Shown here: piece by piece, positions 55,547 to 63,232 of the stretch
Position numbering within the stretch: position 1 is the stretch's first letter
How the letters are laid out: every line of letters begins with the position of its first letter
Source of the DNA: Erwinia pyri
GTDB taxonomy: Bacteria > Pseudomonadota > Gammaproteobacteria > Enterobacterales > Enterobacteriaceae
Assembly (NCBI RefSeq): GCF_030758455.1
Contig: NZ_CP132353.1
Location: 62,001-126,000, forward strand
Length of the DNA stretch: 64,000 bases
Reading direction: 5' to 3'
Translations under genes and position numbers: made by a program
Notes under the pieces: model-generated
Seen by the model: only the letters and a program-made list of their open reading frames with translations
Told to the model about the DNA's origin: nothing
Database searches by the model: none

Positions 55547-56536
55547 TCAAAAAAAAGGGTTCTTCTTTTTATATCTCTGACCCAAGCAATTTTTATAAGG
55601 AAGAAGAACCTCCTCAGTATTTCCGATAATATGTACCATAGCTTGCATGGTTATCTTAGTATTCAGCTCATCCACAGCTGATTCATCGATACGATTTATA
55701 CCGGGAGCAAAGCGTCTTGAATTACATATAATATAGGCAATACGTGGTGAAATTGGGTAGTATAGGTCAGCATATTCAGGTGCGATCAATTCTGTCTCTG
55801 AGACACATGGATGAACGTTGACGACTGGATGATCTGATGTAATGAAAGGTATCGCGGTATCGTTTAGCAACAAGGCATGCGCGTCTTCATTTCGACTTGA
55901 ATATAAACTCCATCCAATATTCATTCCAAACATATAGCTCATAAACCACCACGCATGAACAATCGTGTCGGCAACTTTGATTTCAAGATCGTTACGGCGA
56001 GGCTGAGCATGAAATACTGCGTCCCTGAATGTCTTCGTACGCGTGATTTGATGACCGAAGAACATCATGAACTCTATCATGTGCTGCTTATCATGAAGTA
56101 TATCAAGATTTTCATTAACGAGCGCTTCCAATATCGGTAGTGCCTTCATTTCGTGAGAAGAATGGAGATTCTCCATTAGGTTGCACTTTGTAGCATGAAT
56201 GAGTTTTTCAGCATCGTGATCTTGTATACCGAAAGTCCTATAAATATTTTCCCAACTTTGTATTTTAAGAATGTCTTTTAAATAGGACATATGTTGTGTA
56301 TGGAGGTGGTGGGGGCTTTTTTGAGAGAAGGCCTTGATTATGGCAACGTGTTGGTTAGTAAATGTTGTTGTTTTGTAGAAAAAATCGTCAACGGCTATTG
56401 CACGCACACTGTCATAGGCAATTTTCCCAGTTTTCGTTGTATAGAAAACATTTTTCGTATTATTACCCCAGCGTGTAAGGTACTTCGCCCATACGTGATG
56501 GTGTCTCTTCTTAGCTTCTAGCATTTTTCGTGACAT
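55547..56536 (-). CDS. DUF4238 family protein
   Basis: A 329-residue soluble protein with the DUF4238 layout: N-terminal HHHVWAKYLTRWG near 12-24 (the family's H-x-V-P-x-x-Y-L-x-x-F/W pattern), a helical middle and the conserved FITSDHPVVNVHP near 240-252, then YPISPRIAYIICN. The S-D-H-P-V-V motif suggests a catalytic or metal role, but the function of the family is not established. AT-rich, unlike its neighbours, and alone between repeats, hence probably acquired. Confidence 0.78.
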   Translation of the reverse strand: MSRKMLEAKKRHHHVWAKYLTRWGNNTKNVFYTTKTGKIAYDSVRAIAVDDFFYKTTTFTNQHVAIIKAFSQKSPHHLHTQHMSYLKDILKIQSWENIYRTFGIQDHDAEKLIHATKCNLMENLHSSHEMKALPILEALVNENLDILHDKQHMIEFMMFFGHQITRTKTFRDAVFHAQPRRNDLEIKVADTIVHAWWFMSYMFGMNIGWSLYSSRNEDAHALLLNDTAIPFITSDHPVVNVHPCVSETELIAPEYADLYYPISPRIAYIICNSRRFAPGINRIDESAVDELNTKITMQAMVHIIGNTEEVLLPYKNCLGQRYKKKNPFF

Positions 56537-56665
56537 GAGAATCTATTCTCTAAAAGGTTATCCTCAAAGCTTCTATGTTTACAAAAATATAGTCAACCAC
56601 GTGATTTTTTGTCAGGCTGTGTTTGTCAAAACTTGGATGCGGCATCTGAGTTTTTAGAACCACTT

Positions 56666-56697
56666 AATGTCCACTTCTGGCACCGAGCGGACTATCA
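56666..56697. repeat. Dispersed GTCCGCT palindromic repeat, copy 10 (left half)
   Basis: AATGTCCACTTCTGGCACCG then AGCGGACTATCA is the left hairpin with one mismatch (CCACT for CCGCT). Confidence 0.75.
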
Positions 56698-56753
56698 AAT
56701 AAGCTTTTGCGCTATTCATCAAACGCCTCAAATCACCCATGAGCCAGTACAAT

Positions 56754-56945
56754 CTACTTCTTTTCTTCAACCCTCAACCGCTCCAACTCTTTCCGTCCAA
56801 GCGTTTTCAACCAGTTCCCAAGACTCATACCCGCCTCTTTCGCTGCAACTTCAAACTGCGCTTTCAGCTCAGGTGCGATCCGGATCTGAAATGTTGGAGA
56901 AAGCCCGTTTCCCTTGGGGTTTTTGTCATGCTTGATCGTTGACAT
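56754..56945 (-). CDS. Small Arc/CopG-like ribbon-helix-helix protein
   Basis: A 63-residue basic protein. FQIRIAPELKAQFEVAAKEAGMSLGNWLKTLG (residues about 19-50) is the strand-helix-helix DNA-binding core of HicB/Arc-type regulators. ATG 56945 with GAGGAG about 11 bases upstream is preferred over the GTG at 56957. No toxin partner is next to it, so it is an orphan regulator. Confidence 0.75.
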   Translation of the reverse strand: MSTIKHDKNPKGNGLSPTFQIRIAPELKAQFEVAAKEAGMSLGNWLKTLGRKELERLRVEEKK

Positions 56946-57077
56946 ACAGCAGCGCACTCCTCAATATAATATCCGTATCGTACGTACACTTAGACGATAT
57001 TTATTCTTGAGCAACGCCCCGGTAGTGATGCAACACATACCGAGGCGTTTAACCAAAACGTTAAAGGAGCTAACGCA

Positions 57078-57608
57078 ATGGCTGTTTCCGATAGTACCAC
57101 AACTACCTGTCATGAAATCATCTGCCCGGTGCCAGAATGTGAGCCATCTTTCGACACGCTTCTGAAAATTCCCCTTGGCACGACGATGGATCTCTTCCAG
57201 ATACTTGACTGCTGCCAGAACCTTGTCGATACGCTCATTGATACCAGCGATAACAACAGCCGCATGGCGCTTTGTGGCAGGTTGTACGCTGCGCTGAAGG
57301 TATTAGAGGTCGTGCTGAAGGCACCGCTACCTGCATATCTGATTGAACGCTTAACTGTAGAGATAGCGGAAGCAGAGGGTTATCACTGCCCGCTTTCTAC
57401 AGACTCTGAAACCCTGCGGCAATATTGCGCGGCGTTAACCCTGCTGCTGTTACAGCGTCAGCAGTCGCCAGAGCAGGAAGAGCAGATCGCCGGTTTGCTG
57501 TATGAGTTGATCGGTGTGCTGACGGAGGATTTAAAAGCACCGCGCTTTGTCCGGACCGCAGATGGAATAACCATGATAAGCAGCGGTATAAAAGCTGAGG
57601 TTCATTAA
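57078..57608 (+). CDS. Unknown helical protein (176 residues)
   Basis: I do not recognise this protein. It has AAAGGAGC before its ATG, so expression is likely. It is mostly alpha-helical (MDLFQILDCCQNLVDTLID, YAALKVLEVVLKAPLP, QYCAALTLLLLQRQQSPEQEEQIAGLLYELI split), with several cysteines near the N-terminus (11, 16, 21, 45, 46). Its last 15 codons lie inside a direct repeat that reappears about 5.6 kb to the right. Similar small helical proteins occur in mobile regions next to Arc-type regulators such as the one at 56754; that link is inference. Confidence 0.55.
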   Translation: MAVSDSTTTTCHEIICPVPECEPSFDTLLKIPLGTTMDLFQILDCCQNLVDTLIDTSDNNSRMALCGRLYAALKVLEVVLKAPLPAYLIERLTVEIAEAEGYHCPLSTDSETLRQYCAALTLLLLQRQQSPEQEEQIAGLLYELIGVLTEDLKAPRFVRTADGITMISSGIKAEVH

Positions 57609-57643
57609 CCGGGAGCAGGGCGGGTGAATTTGCTTCATCCGCC
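57563..57643 (+). repeat. Direct repeat A (partner at 63148-63226)
   Basis: ATAACCATGATAAGCAGCGG and the following AGCTGAGGT-CATTAAC and GCAGGGCGGGT segments recur at 63148-63226 in the same orientation with a few substitutions. This copy covers the 3' end of the 176-residue gene. Confidence 0.85.
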
Positions 57644-57674
57644 TTATGCAAATCCATGTATCTCCAGGAAATGA

Positions 57675-57749
57675 CATAAGAATTCATATAAAGAGATGAT
57701 CAGGCTTGCGGATAGTGAATTTCGTAAGCATCTGAATGAGGAAAAATAA
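57675..57749 (+). pseudogene. 3' remnant of a HigB-like toxin gene
   Basis: Twenty-four codons (KNSYKEMIRLADSEFRKHL then NEEK) ending at a TAA that overlaps the higA-like ATG. This is the normal C-terminal end of a HigB/RelE-type toxin; a TGA at 57672-57674 closes the frame upstream and the rest of the toxin is gone. Confidence 0.65.
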
Positions 57750-58048
57750 TGGCTAACCTGAAAGAACTGATGGCAAAACAGAGCCCGGAAAGCCGGGAGC
57801 GCATCGCCGGAAAAGTTGAGGCAATGCGGCAGGTTATCGCTCTGAATATGTTGCGTGAAGAACTTAATCTGTCTCAAACCGAGATGGCGCAGGCAATGGG
57901 CGTGAAACAGCCAACCATCGCTAAAATGGAGCAAGCAGACAATGATCCCCGCCTTTCTACGCTGAAGCGTTACGTTACAGCATTGGGAGGCGAATTAAGT
58001 ATCGACGTTAAACTGCCTTCAGGTAAAAGAGTGACCTTTGATCTTTGA
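57749..58048 (+). CDS. HigA-like Xre antitoxin, orphan
   Basis: A 99-residue protein with a central Xre helix-turn-helix: LREELNLSQTEMAQAMGVKQPTIAKMEQ (about 33-60) and RLSTLKRYVTALGGELSIDVKLP at the C-terminus, typical of HigA antitoxins of the phage-related type. Its toxin partner upstream survives only as a 24-codon tail. It may still act as a repressor or as an anti-addiction factor against related toxins. Confidence 0.85.
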   Translation: MANLKELMAKQSPESRERIAGKVEAMRQVIALNMLREELNLSQTEMAQAMGVKQPTIAKMEQADNDPRLSTLKRYVTALGGELSIDVKLPSGKRVTFDL

Positions 58049-58050
58049 TT

Positions 58051-58080
58051 AAAAAAAAGAGCAAGTCCCTGCGGGCTTGC
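58051..58080 (-). terminator. Hairpin with minus-strand T run
   Basis: GCAAG-T-CCC / GGG-CTTGC (58061-58069 with 58073-58080) preceded on plus by an A8 run, so on the minus strand it is a terminator for the small remnant at 58114-58316. On plus it may also shorten the higA-like transcript. Confidence 0.55.
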
Positions 58081-58113
58081 CTGAAATCCGATTTATTTTT
58101 TTCAGAACGTAAG

Positions 58114-58316
58114 TTATTTATTTAGCAGGATTCTGGCTTCATCAAGCTCAGCCTGAGCCTCTTCAAGTTTCCGCTGTGTTATCCATGCGGCTCTCAGTTT
58201 GAGCTTCTGCCAGCGTCTGGCTTCGCAGCCGGTGCTGCCTGAGGAGCAGCCAGTGCAGAAAAAACGGGACCATTACCAACAGACCAGCCAACTGTGTTTG
58301 AATCTGTTTCATAATT
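58114..58316 (-). pseudogene. Decayed small gene with Ala/Pro linker and helical tail
   Basis: On the minus strand two frames carry protein-like text: SVGNGPVFSALAAPQAAPAAKPDAG, interrupted, then in the next frame AAWITQRKLEEAQAELDEARILLNK (each read in parts), ending at 58114. The Ala/Pro linker followed by a charged amphipathic helix suggests the tail of a small envelope or phage protein with a frameshift in the middle. I cannot name it. Confidence 0.35.
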
Positions 58317-58372
58317 TTAACGGTGTAAAAGTAATATCTTTTATTTCAGTCACTTTCTTTCCTGCGAAAAAA

Positions 58373-58394
58373 CCCATAACCTTTCGGTTATGGG
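58373..58394. terminator. Perfect hairpin upstream of the PAS-LuxR pair
   Basis: CCCATAACC-TTTC-GGTTATGGG, a 9-bp perfect stem. A-rich on the left and T-rich further right (58400-58415), so it could end transcripts in either direction. Confidence 0.55.
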
Positions 58395-58537
58395 CATGTT
58401 ATTATTTTTAATTATGTCGTGCTTTCCCTGATATTGGCGATGCAGGGTTTTTTTTATAGTATTTTCGTTGTTATCTATAGGTAGATATAAGGTACGGCAT
58501 ATTTTATGTAGGGTAATTTAAATGTAGGGATACGATT

Positions 58538-59221
58538 ATGAAAGAAATTACATTACCTTCAAAGTTAATCGCGATGTTCGAAAGCGATCCTGTTGTAGGC
58601 TGGGCAGTAAAAGACAATAACTCCCGCTTTATCTACGTCAATAACACGTTTAAAGCCTGGCAAACTATCTCAACAAGTTATGATTACGAAGGCCTGAACA
58701 TCAGGGATATTCCTGTTCCTGTGTCTGAGTTTGCAGATATCTTTAACCAGCAGGAACGGGAGATAGAGCGCACAGGTAAGCCGGTGAAAGCGATCACTAC
58801 GCACATTCAGGGCAGAGAGAAGATAATGCAGCCTGCCTACAATATTCAGGAGCCGCTCTATGATGAACATCATAACTGTACAGGCACGGTTATCAGCGTC
58901 AGACCCGTCAGGATCATCACGCCAACCTCGTTGCTTAATGGAAAAATAATCCAGCACGCTACCTTCCAGTCCCCTTCTGAAGTATTTACCGAAAAAGAAT
59001 GGGAAGTTGTTTACCTGCTGGACTGTGGCATGCGGCTCAAAGAGATAAGCAGTATTCTCTCAATCACCGTCGATGCCGTTAACGGCAGACTCCGGAGCTG
59101 CTACAGAAAAACAGGTTTGAATTCCCTGTCAGGTTTGAAGCAATACTGCAGGGATAACAGATTTGATAACTACATCCCGCAGTTCTTTCTCAAAAAAGGA
59201 CATATCATAATCAGAGGCTGA
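58538..59221 (+). CDS. PAS domain LuxR-type regulator, first of a tandem pair
   Basis: A 227-residue protein. Residues 1-125 look like a PAS sensor (DPVVGWAVKDNNSRFIYVNNTF near 17-38). Residues 145-205 form a LuxR-like helix-turn-helix (FTEKEWEVVYLLDCGMRLKEISSIL, then VDAVNGRLRSCYRKTG). ATG with GGGATACG upstream is a weak ribosome site. It ends four bases before a paralogue with the same layout and the same C-terminal motif (D-N-Y-I-P-x-F-F-L-x-K-G-H). Likely a sensor-regulator of nearby genes; ligand unknown. Confidence 0.78.
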   Translation: MKEITLPSKLIAMFESDPVVGWAVKDNNSRFIYVNNTFKAWQTISTSYDYEGLNIRDIPVPVSEFADIFNQQEREIERTGKPVKAITTHIQGREKIMQPAYNIQEPLYDEHHNCTGTVISVRPVRIITPTSLLNGKIIQHATFQSPSEVFTEKEWEVVYLLDCGMRLKEISSILSITVDAVNGRLRSCYRKTGLNSLSGLKQYCRDNRFDNYIPQFFLKKGHIIIRG

Positions 59222-59225
59222 CCTG

Positions 59226-59891
59226 ATGGACAGAGACCTGACTCCTGTTGAATATTACTTTGATCACTCTCTTTTTGGCTGGGCCATAAAGGACAGCGAC
59301 TCCCGCTATGTTTATGGTAATAAGATCCTCTGTCACTATTTTGGTGTAACCGAAAATCAACTTCCGGGCCTTCTCGACACGGAACTTACGCCCGATATCA
59401 GCGAGTACTATGACCATATCCTCTGTGACGACCAGAAAATCCTGACCACAAATGAAATGAGCATAGTTCTCAAAACGTTCGATTACGGAAGACGAAACAG
59501 GCTCAGATCCTTTCTGGTTGAGAAGCGTCCCTGGCAGCTCGATAATGGCAGCGACGGCATTGTCTGTACTTACACAGAGATTACCAATGTCTACTTTTCC
59601 ACCTTTCTTATGCCATGTGAAAGGAAGCCCTTTGTATTCACCCGACCGGCAAATATTTTTACAGACAAAGAGTGGGAAGTGATCCTGCTGTTGCAGTGTG
59701 GGGTAAAGCAGAACGCTATGCCGGACATACTCGGTATCAGCGCTTCAGCGCTTCGCAACCGGATAACACGTTGCTGTGATAAAACAGGCGTGACGAGCAC
59801 CACCACGCTGCTGCAGCACTGCAATCAGAATGGATGGGATAACTACATTCCTCCTTTTTTTCTGACCAAGGGCCATGTGTCGGTTTCCTGA
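59226..59891 (+). CDS. PAS domain LuxR-type regulator, second of a tandem pair
   Basis: A 221-residue paralogue of the preceding gene: HSLFGWAIKDSDSRYVYGNKIL near 14-35 mirrors its PAS start, IFTDKEWEVILLLQCGVKQNAMPDILGIS mirrors the helix-turn-helix, and both end NYIPxFFLxKGH. The PAS core differs more than the DNA-binding part, so the two probably sense different ligands but may bind similar sites. Convergent with the PQQ dehydrogenase gene, with a terminator between. Confidence 0.78.
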   Translation: MDRDLTPVEYYFDHSLFGWAIKDSDSRYVYGNKILCHYFGVTENQLPGLLDTELTPDISEYYDHILCDDQKILTTNEMSIVLKTFDYGRRNRLRSFLVEKRPWQLDNGSDGIVCTYTEITNVYFSTFLMPCERKPFVFTRPANIFTDKEWEVILLLQCGVKQNAMPDILGISASALRNRITRCCDKTGVTSTTTLLQHCNQNGWDNYIPPFFLTKGHVSVS

Positions 59892-59951
59892 GTGGCTGCG
59901 GTTCTGGCCTCTGAGCCGGGGCCGGGCAGCTTAAAAAGCCTGACCGAAGAT

Positions 59952-59977
59952 AAAAAAGTGGGGCGCTAAGGCCCCAC
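59952..59977 (-). terminator. Intrinsic terminator of the PQQ dehydrogenase operon
   Basis: GTGGGGC / GCCCCAC stem (59958-59964 with 59971-59977); on minus it is followed by six Ts (A6 at 59952-59957). Confidence 0.8.
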
Positions 59978-60005
59978 ATTGTTTCACGACTCGCTGTATG
60001 AACGA

Positions 60006-62102
60006 CTATTCAGGCAGAGCGTAAACCACCACCTGGTCGCCTACCTGATCCTTCAGGATAGTATTACCGCCCGCGACGAACGCCACATATTGACGGCCTT
60101 TATACTCATAGACTGACGGATTCGCTACCGCAGGTGCCTCAACCTGATCGGACCATAGCTCTTCGCCATTATCCACTGAGTAGGCGCGAACTTTGGCATC
60201 CATTGAAGCGCCGATAAAGATCACGCCGCCCGCCGTCACTGCCGGGCCGCCGATAGTTGGTGAGCCCCAGCTTTCCGGCATAAAGAAGCCATACTGCTGC
60301 GATGCGCCAACCGGACGACGCCATTTCACGTCACCCGTATGCATATCCAGCGCCACGATTTCACCAAATGGCGGCTGCCAGCACGGCATGCCAAGCCAGT
60401 TATTCGCTACCATCAGACGCAGGCCGTAAGGAGCGCCTTCCTGCGGAGCAAAGCCGCTCTCGTTGCCGGAACCACTATCCGCTTTTTCATAATCTTCGCG
60501 GCTGTAGAGCTTCACATACTGCACAATGTGCGAGGTGTTGACGATCGCAATCTGTTTTTGCGGATCGTACGCCACGCCGCCCCACTGGACGCCACCGGCA
60601 CTGTCCGGATAGGTTAACGCCCCTTCGCCTTTCGTGGTTGGCGGCGTGTACATACCTTCATAGCTCAGTTTATCCCACAGCCGTGAACACTGGCCGGCAC
60701 CCACCATATCCGCCAGTTTCCAGATTTCAGGCTTTTTCGATTGATCGAGCAGCGGCGCCGGTTTTGTCGGGAATGGCTGCGTTGGCGAGAGCACTTCCCC
60801 CTGCACCGAACCATCGCCCTGCGGCACAGGACGCTCTTCAATAGGCCAGACATCCTCACCTGTCAGACGGTTCACTACAAACAGAAAGCCCTGCTTGGTA
60901 GCCTGAATCAACGCCGGGATCTGTTTGCCGTTTACTGTGATATCCATCAGCGTCGGCGCCGAGTTGATATCGTAATCCCACACATCGTGATGCACCCACT
61001 GGCGAGACCAGACCACTTTACCGGTGTTGATATCCAGCGCGGTGGTAGAGGTGCCAAGCGGAACAGGATCGACACGGTTACCGCCCCAGTAGTTGGGGGA
61101 CGGGGAGGAGACCGGCAGATAGACCAGGCCATGAGCCTCATCGGCAGACATATGTGTCCAGACGTTGGCCGTACCGGTGCGTTTGCGGATTTCCGCCGGA
61201 ATCGCTTCAAAGGTCCATTCGCGCTCGCCGGTCTGCGCATTGATGGAAAATACGGTGCCCGCAGGTGCTTCAGCATATGCCCAGTCTTTGCCGGCCCAGC
61301 CAACAAGCAGATGGTTACCGACTACGGTAGGCGGCTGCAGCACAGATAGCGGGTATTTGGCGTTAACCTTGTTCCACTGATTGAGATTCAGAACACCATT
61401 GTCGGCAAAGCTACGGCACGGCTTACCTGAATCGGCGTCCAGCGCATAGAGGTTGCCATCAACGGTGCCCATATAGACAATCTTCTGACACGCTTCTCCG
61501 GCAACCGGATTTTTTGCCTGCCAGTAGGAGACGCCACGGTTTTTCAGTACCGGCTGCGTCAACGCTTTGCGCGAGGATTTAGTATCGTATTGCCACTTCT
61601 CTTTACCTGTACCGGGATCCAGCGCAATCAGGCGATCAAAAGGTGTACCGATGTAGATCGTCTCGTTGGCAAAAACAGGCGTCGCTGACCAGACGGTGGC
61701 AGGGATATCACCTTTGCCATCCGAGACATCGCCGGTATGAAACTCCCAGATTTTCTTTAACTTGCTGACATTATCAGTGGTGATCTGTTTCAGCGGGCTG
61801 TATTTCTGTGCGTTAAGCTGACCATGAAAGCTGTCCCAGGTGGCAGAAGAGGGTACCAATGAAATTGCCGGATTACTGGCAGATTCGACTTTCTGGTCTT
61901 GGTGCTTGCCAGTTGACGCATCGTCAGTGGTTTTAGTGGTTCCCGGCTCTTGTTGATTGGCCGCATCCACACTGAGCTCTTCCCGTGCCCCCATAGAGGC
62001 TTCAGCGGCTTTATCCTGCGCCTGCAGCGTCAGCGGCGTGACCAGTAACGCCAGCGCCGTCATGCTGACTTTCATTAATGGAGAGTGTTTATCGTTATGC
62101 AC
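60006..62102 (-). CDS. PQQ-dependent polyol/sugar dehydrogenase large subunit (SldA-like)
   Basis: A 698-residue periplasmic quinoprotein with a signal peptide ending near LQAQD. Eight-bladed propeller text is clear: SFHGQLNAQKYSPLKQI, KIWEFHTGD, TPFDRLIALDPGTGKEKW, WVHHDVWDYDI, GASMDAKVRAYSVDNGEELW. It resembles the C-terminal domain of glucose dehydrogenase (Gcd), but the five-helix anchor is absent and encoded separately at 62113-62490, as in Gluconobacter sldBA. A low-complexity acidic linker (about 32-70) follows the signal. It oxidises a polyol or sugar in the periplasm and passes electrons to ubiquinone. PQQ synthesis genes are not in this window. Confidence 0.85.
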   Translation of the reverse strand: MHNDKHSPLMKVSMTALALLVTPLTLQAQDKAAEASMGAREELSVDAANQQEPGTTKTTDDASTGKHQDQKVESASNPAISLVPSSATWDSFHGQLNAQKYSPLKQITTDNVSKLKKIWEFHTGDVSDGKGDIPATVWSATPVFANETIYIGTPFDRLIALDPGTGKEKWQYDTKSSRKALTQPVLKNRGVSYWQAKNPVAGEACQKIVYMGTVDGNLYALDADSGKPCRSFADNGVLNLNQWNKVNAKYPLSVLQPPTVVGNHLLVGWAGKDWAYAEAPAGTVFSINAQTGEREWTFEAIPAEIRKRTGTANVWTHMSADEAHGLVYLPVSSPSPNYWGGNRVDPVPLGTSTTALDINTGKVVWSRQWVHHDVWDYDINSAPTLMDITVNGKQIPALIQATKQGFLFVVNRLTGEDVWPIEERPVPQGDGSVQGEVLSPTQPFPTKPAPLLDQSKKPEIWKLADMVGAGQCSRLWDKLSYEGMYTPPTTKGEGALTYPDSAGGVQWGGVAYDPQKQIAIVNTSHIVQYVKLYSREDYEKADSGSGNESGFAPQEGAPYGLRLMVANNWLGMPCWQPPFGEIVALDMHTGDVKWRRPVGASQQYGFFMPESWGSPTIGGPAVTAGGVIFIGASMDAKVRAYSVDNGEELWSDQVEAPAVANPSVYEYKGRQYVAFVAGGNTILKDQVGDQVVVYALPE

Positions 62103-62112
62103 AGGCGGCTCC

Positions 62113-62490
62113 TCAGGCTTTGACGCGATGATCGTGACGAACGGAATTGCTGCTCAGCGCAATCAGACCAATCAGGCCGACCACCATTGCTGCCGTAATG
62201 ATGTACTGATGCAGCAGCGCGGCCGCAAAACCAATACCGAACAACATTAACAAAGTGACAATAATCAGGAAAATGCGTGCACCGCGACGGGAGGCGCCCC
62301 GTAAAATAAAGGTCAGTAGCGCCAGCACCGCGCTGGCGATAGCTACACCCAGCGCACCGATTGTACCGGTGACACCGGTGAGTGGCGTCAGCCAGGCGTA
62401 TAAAGCCACCGCGAAGCCGATCACGGCTGCCAGTAGCAACAGTAAGCTGCCCAGGCGTGAGGGTTGAGATTGCAGCATGTCAGGAAGCAC
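62113..62490 (-). CDS. PQQ dehydrogenase membrane subunit (SldB-like)
   Basis: A 125-residue protein with four to five transmembrane segments (GSLLLLLAAVIGFAVALYAW, TIGALGVAIASAVLALLTFIL, IFLIIVTLLMLFGIGFAAALL, IITAAMVVGLIGLIAL). It corresponds to the membrane anchor of glucose dehydrogenases and to SldB (126 residues), which is needed for the activity of SldA. The SldA-like gene follows after 10 bases, the same order as in sldBA. It probably supplies the quinone contact. Confidence 0.82.
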   Translation of the reverse strand: MLPDMLQSQPSRLGSLLLLLAAVIGFAVALYAWLTPLTGVTGTIGALGVAIASAVLALLTFILRGASRRGARIFLIIVTLLMLFGIGFAAALLHQYIITAAMVVGLIGLIALSSNSVRHDHRVKA

Positions 62491-62732
62491 CTTATGAAAA
62501 ATGAACAGGTAATAAATATGGAGTATCGGTGAATTTATGCGCCAGTTGTTCGCGCAAGACGAAGATTAAAAAACCAGTGCAGCGCGAGAAACAGCGGCAT
62601 AGTTCACTAAACGTAACAGAGTATAGAAGATGGTTTTTTAAATGGAGCGTTCTGCATTGGACAGCATCCGGGTTATTAACTTGTCGTGATGTTGGCAATT
62701 TGTGGTTCTGGCACAGCACGCATCAAAGAAAT

Positions 62733-63065
62733 TTAATGAGGTGAGGACTTTGAAAAAATATTAATTACCAGAACGCCAGCTAAAATCAGCAACATGCCTG
62801 CTATCGCCGGGAAATCAAGCTTTTGCCCACTGACCAACCAGCCCAGAAGGCTAATTAATACGATCCCAGCACCTGACCAAATTGCGTACGCAATACCTGT
62901 AGGGATGTTCGACAGCGTCTGGGCAAGAAGATAGAAAGCAGCACAGTAGCAAACAATGGTTGCTACAGATGGCCACAGGCGTGTAAATCCTTCAGAGTAT
63001 TTCATCAGGGTTGTACCAATAACTTCAGCTATGATGGCCCCACCAAGCAAAATGTATGTATTCAC
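62733..63065 (-). CDS. Small multidrug resistance (SMR) transporter, EmrE-like
   Basis: A 110-residue protein with four helices. The essential glutamate is at position 14 in AIIAEVIGTTLMK, as in EmrE E14. YLLAQTLSNIPTGIAYAIWSGAGIVLISLLGW covers helices 2-3 with the family signature. It exports lipophilic cations in exchange for protons. ATG 63065; divergent space on the right holds direct repeat B. Confidence 0.92.
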   Translation of the reverse strand: MNTYILLGGAIIAEVIGTTLMKYSEGFTRLWPSVATIVCYCAAFYLLAQTLSNIPTGIAYAIWSGAGIVLISLLGWLVSGQKLDFPAIAGMLLILAGVLVINIFSKSSPH

Positions 63066-63147
63066 GCCCTGACCTCATATAACAAATGTAAACATTCATT
63101 ATATCACCCAGGGTCAGGTGTGTCTGAAGGCAGCGAATACTCCCTGT

Positions 63148-63226
63148 TGAATAACCATGATCAGCAGCGGTATAAAAGCTGAGGTCCATTAACTGATAGC
63201 AGGGCGGGTAGGTTTTCTCATCCGCC
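63148..63226 (+). repeat. Direct repeat B (partner at 57563-57643)
   Basis: ATAACCATGATCAGCAGCGG and following AGCTGAGGTCCATTAAC and AGCAGGGCGGGTAGG correspond to the 3' end of the 176-residue gene at 57078. Only the tail is copied here and no gene body precedes it. It ends just before the murP-like stop. Confidence 0.85.
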
Positions 63227-63232
63227 CACCCC

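Noticed and set aside
44142..56697. CRISPR array for the repeated GTCCGCT elements
   Set aside because: Copies are hundreds to thousands of bases apart, unequal and degenerate, with genes between them; there are no spacers of constant length and no cas genes.
58199..58411. 70-codon plus-strand open frame
   Set aside because: It lies opposite the coding-like minus-strand remnant and runs through a hairpin; no ribosome site.
60006..62102. Glucose dehydrogenase gcd
   Set aside because: The membrane anchor is a separate gene, and the large subunit has a signal peptide instead, as in sldBA.
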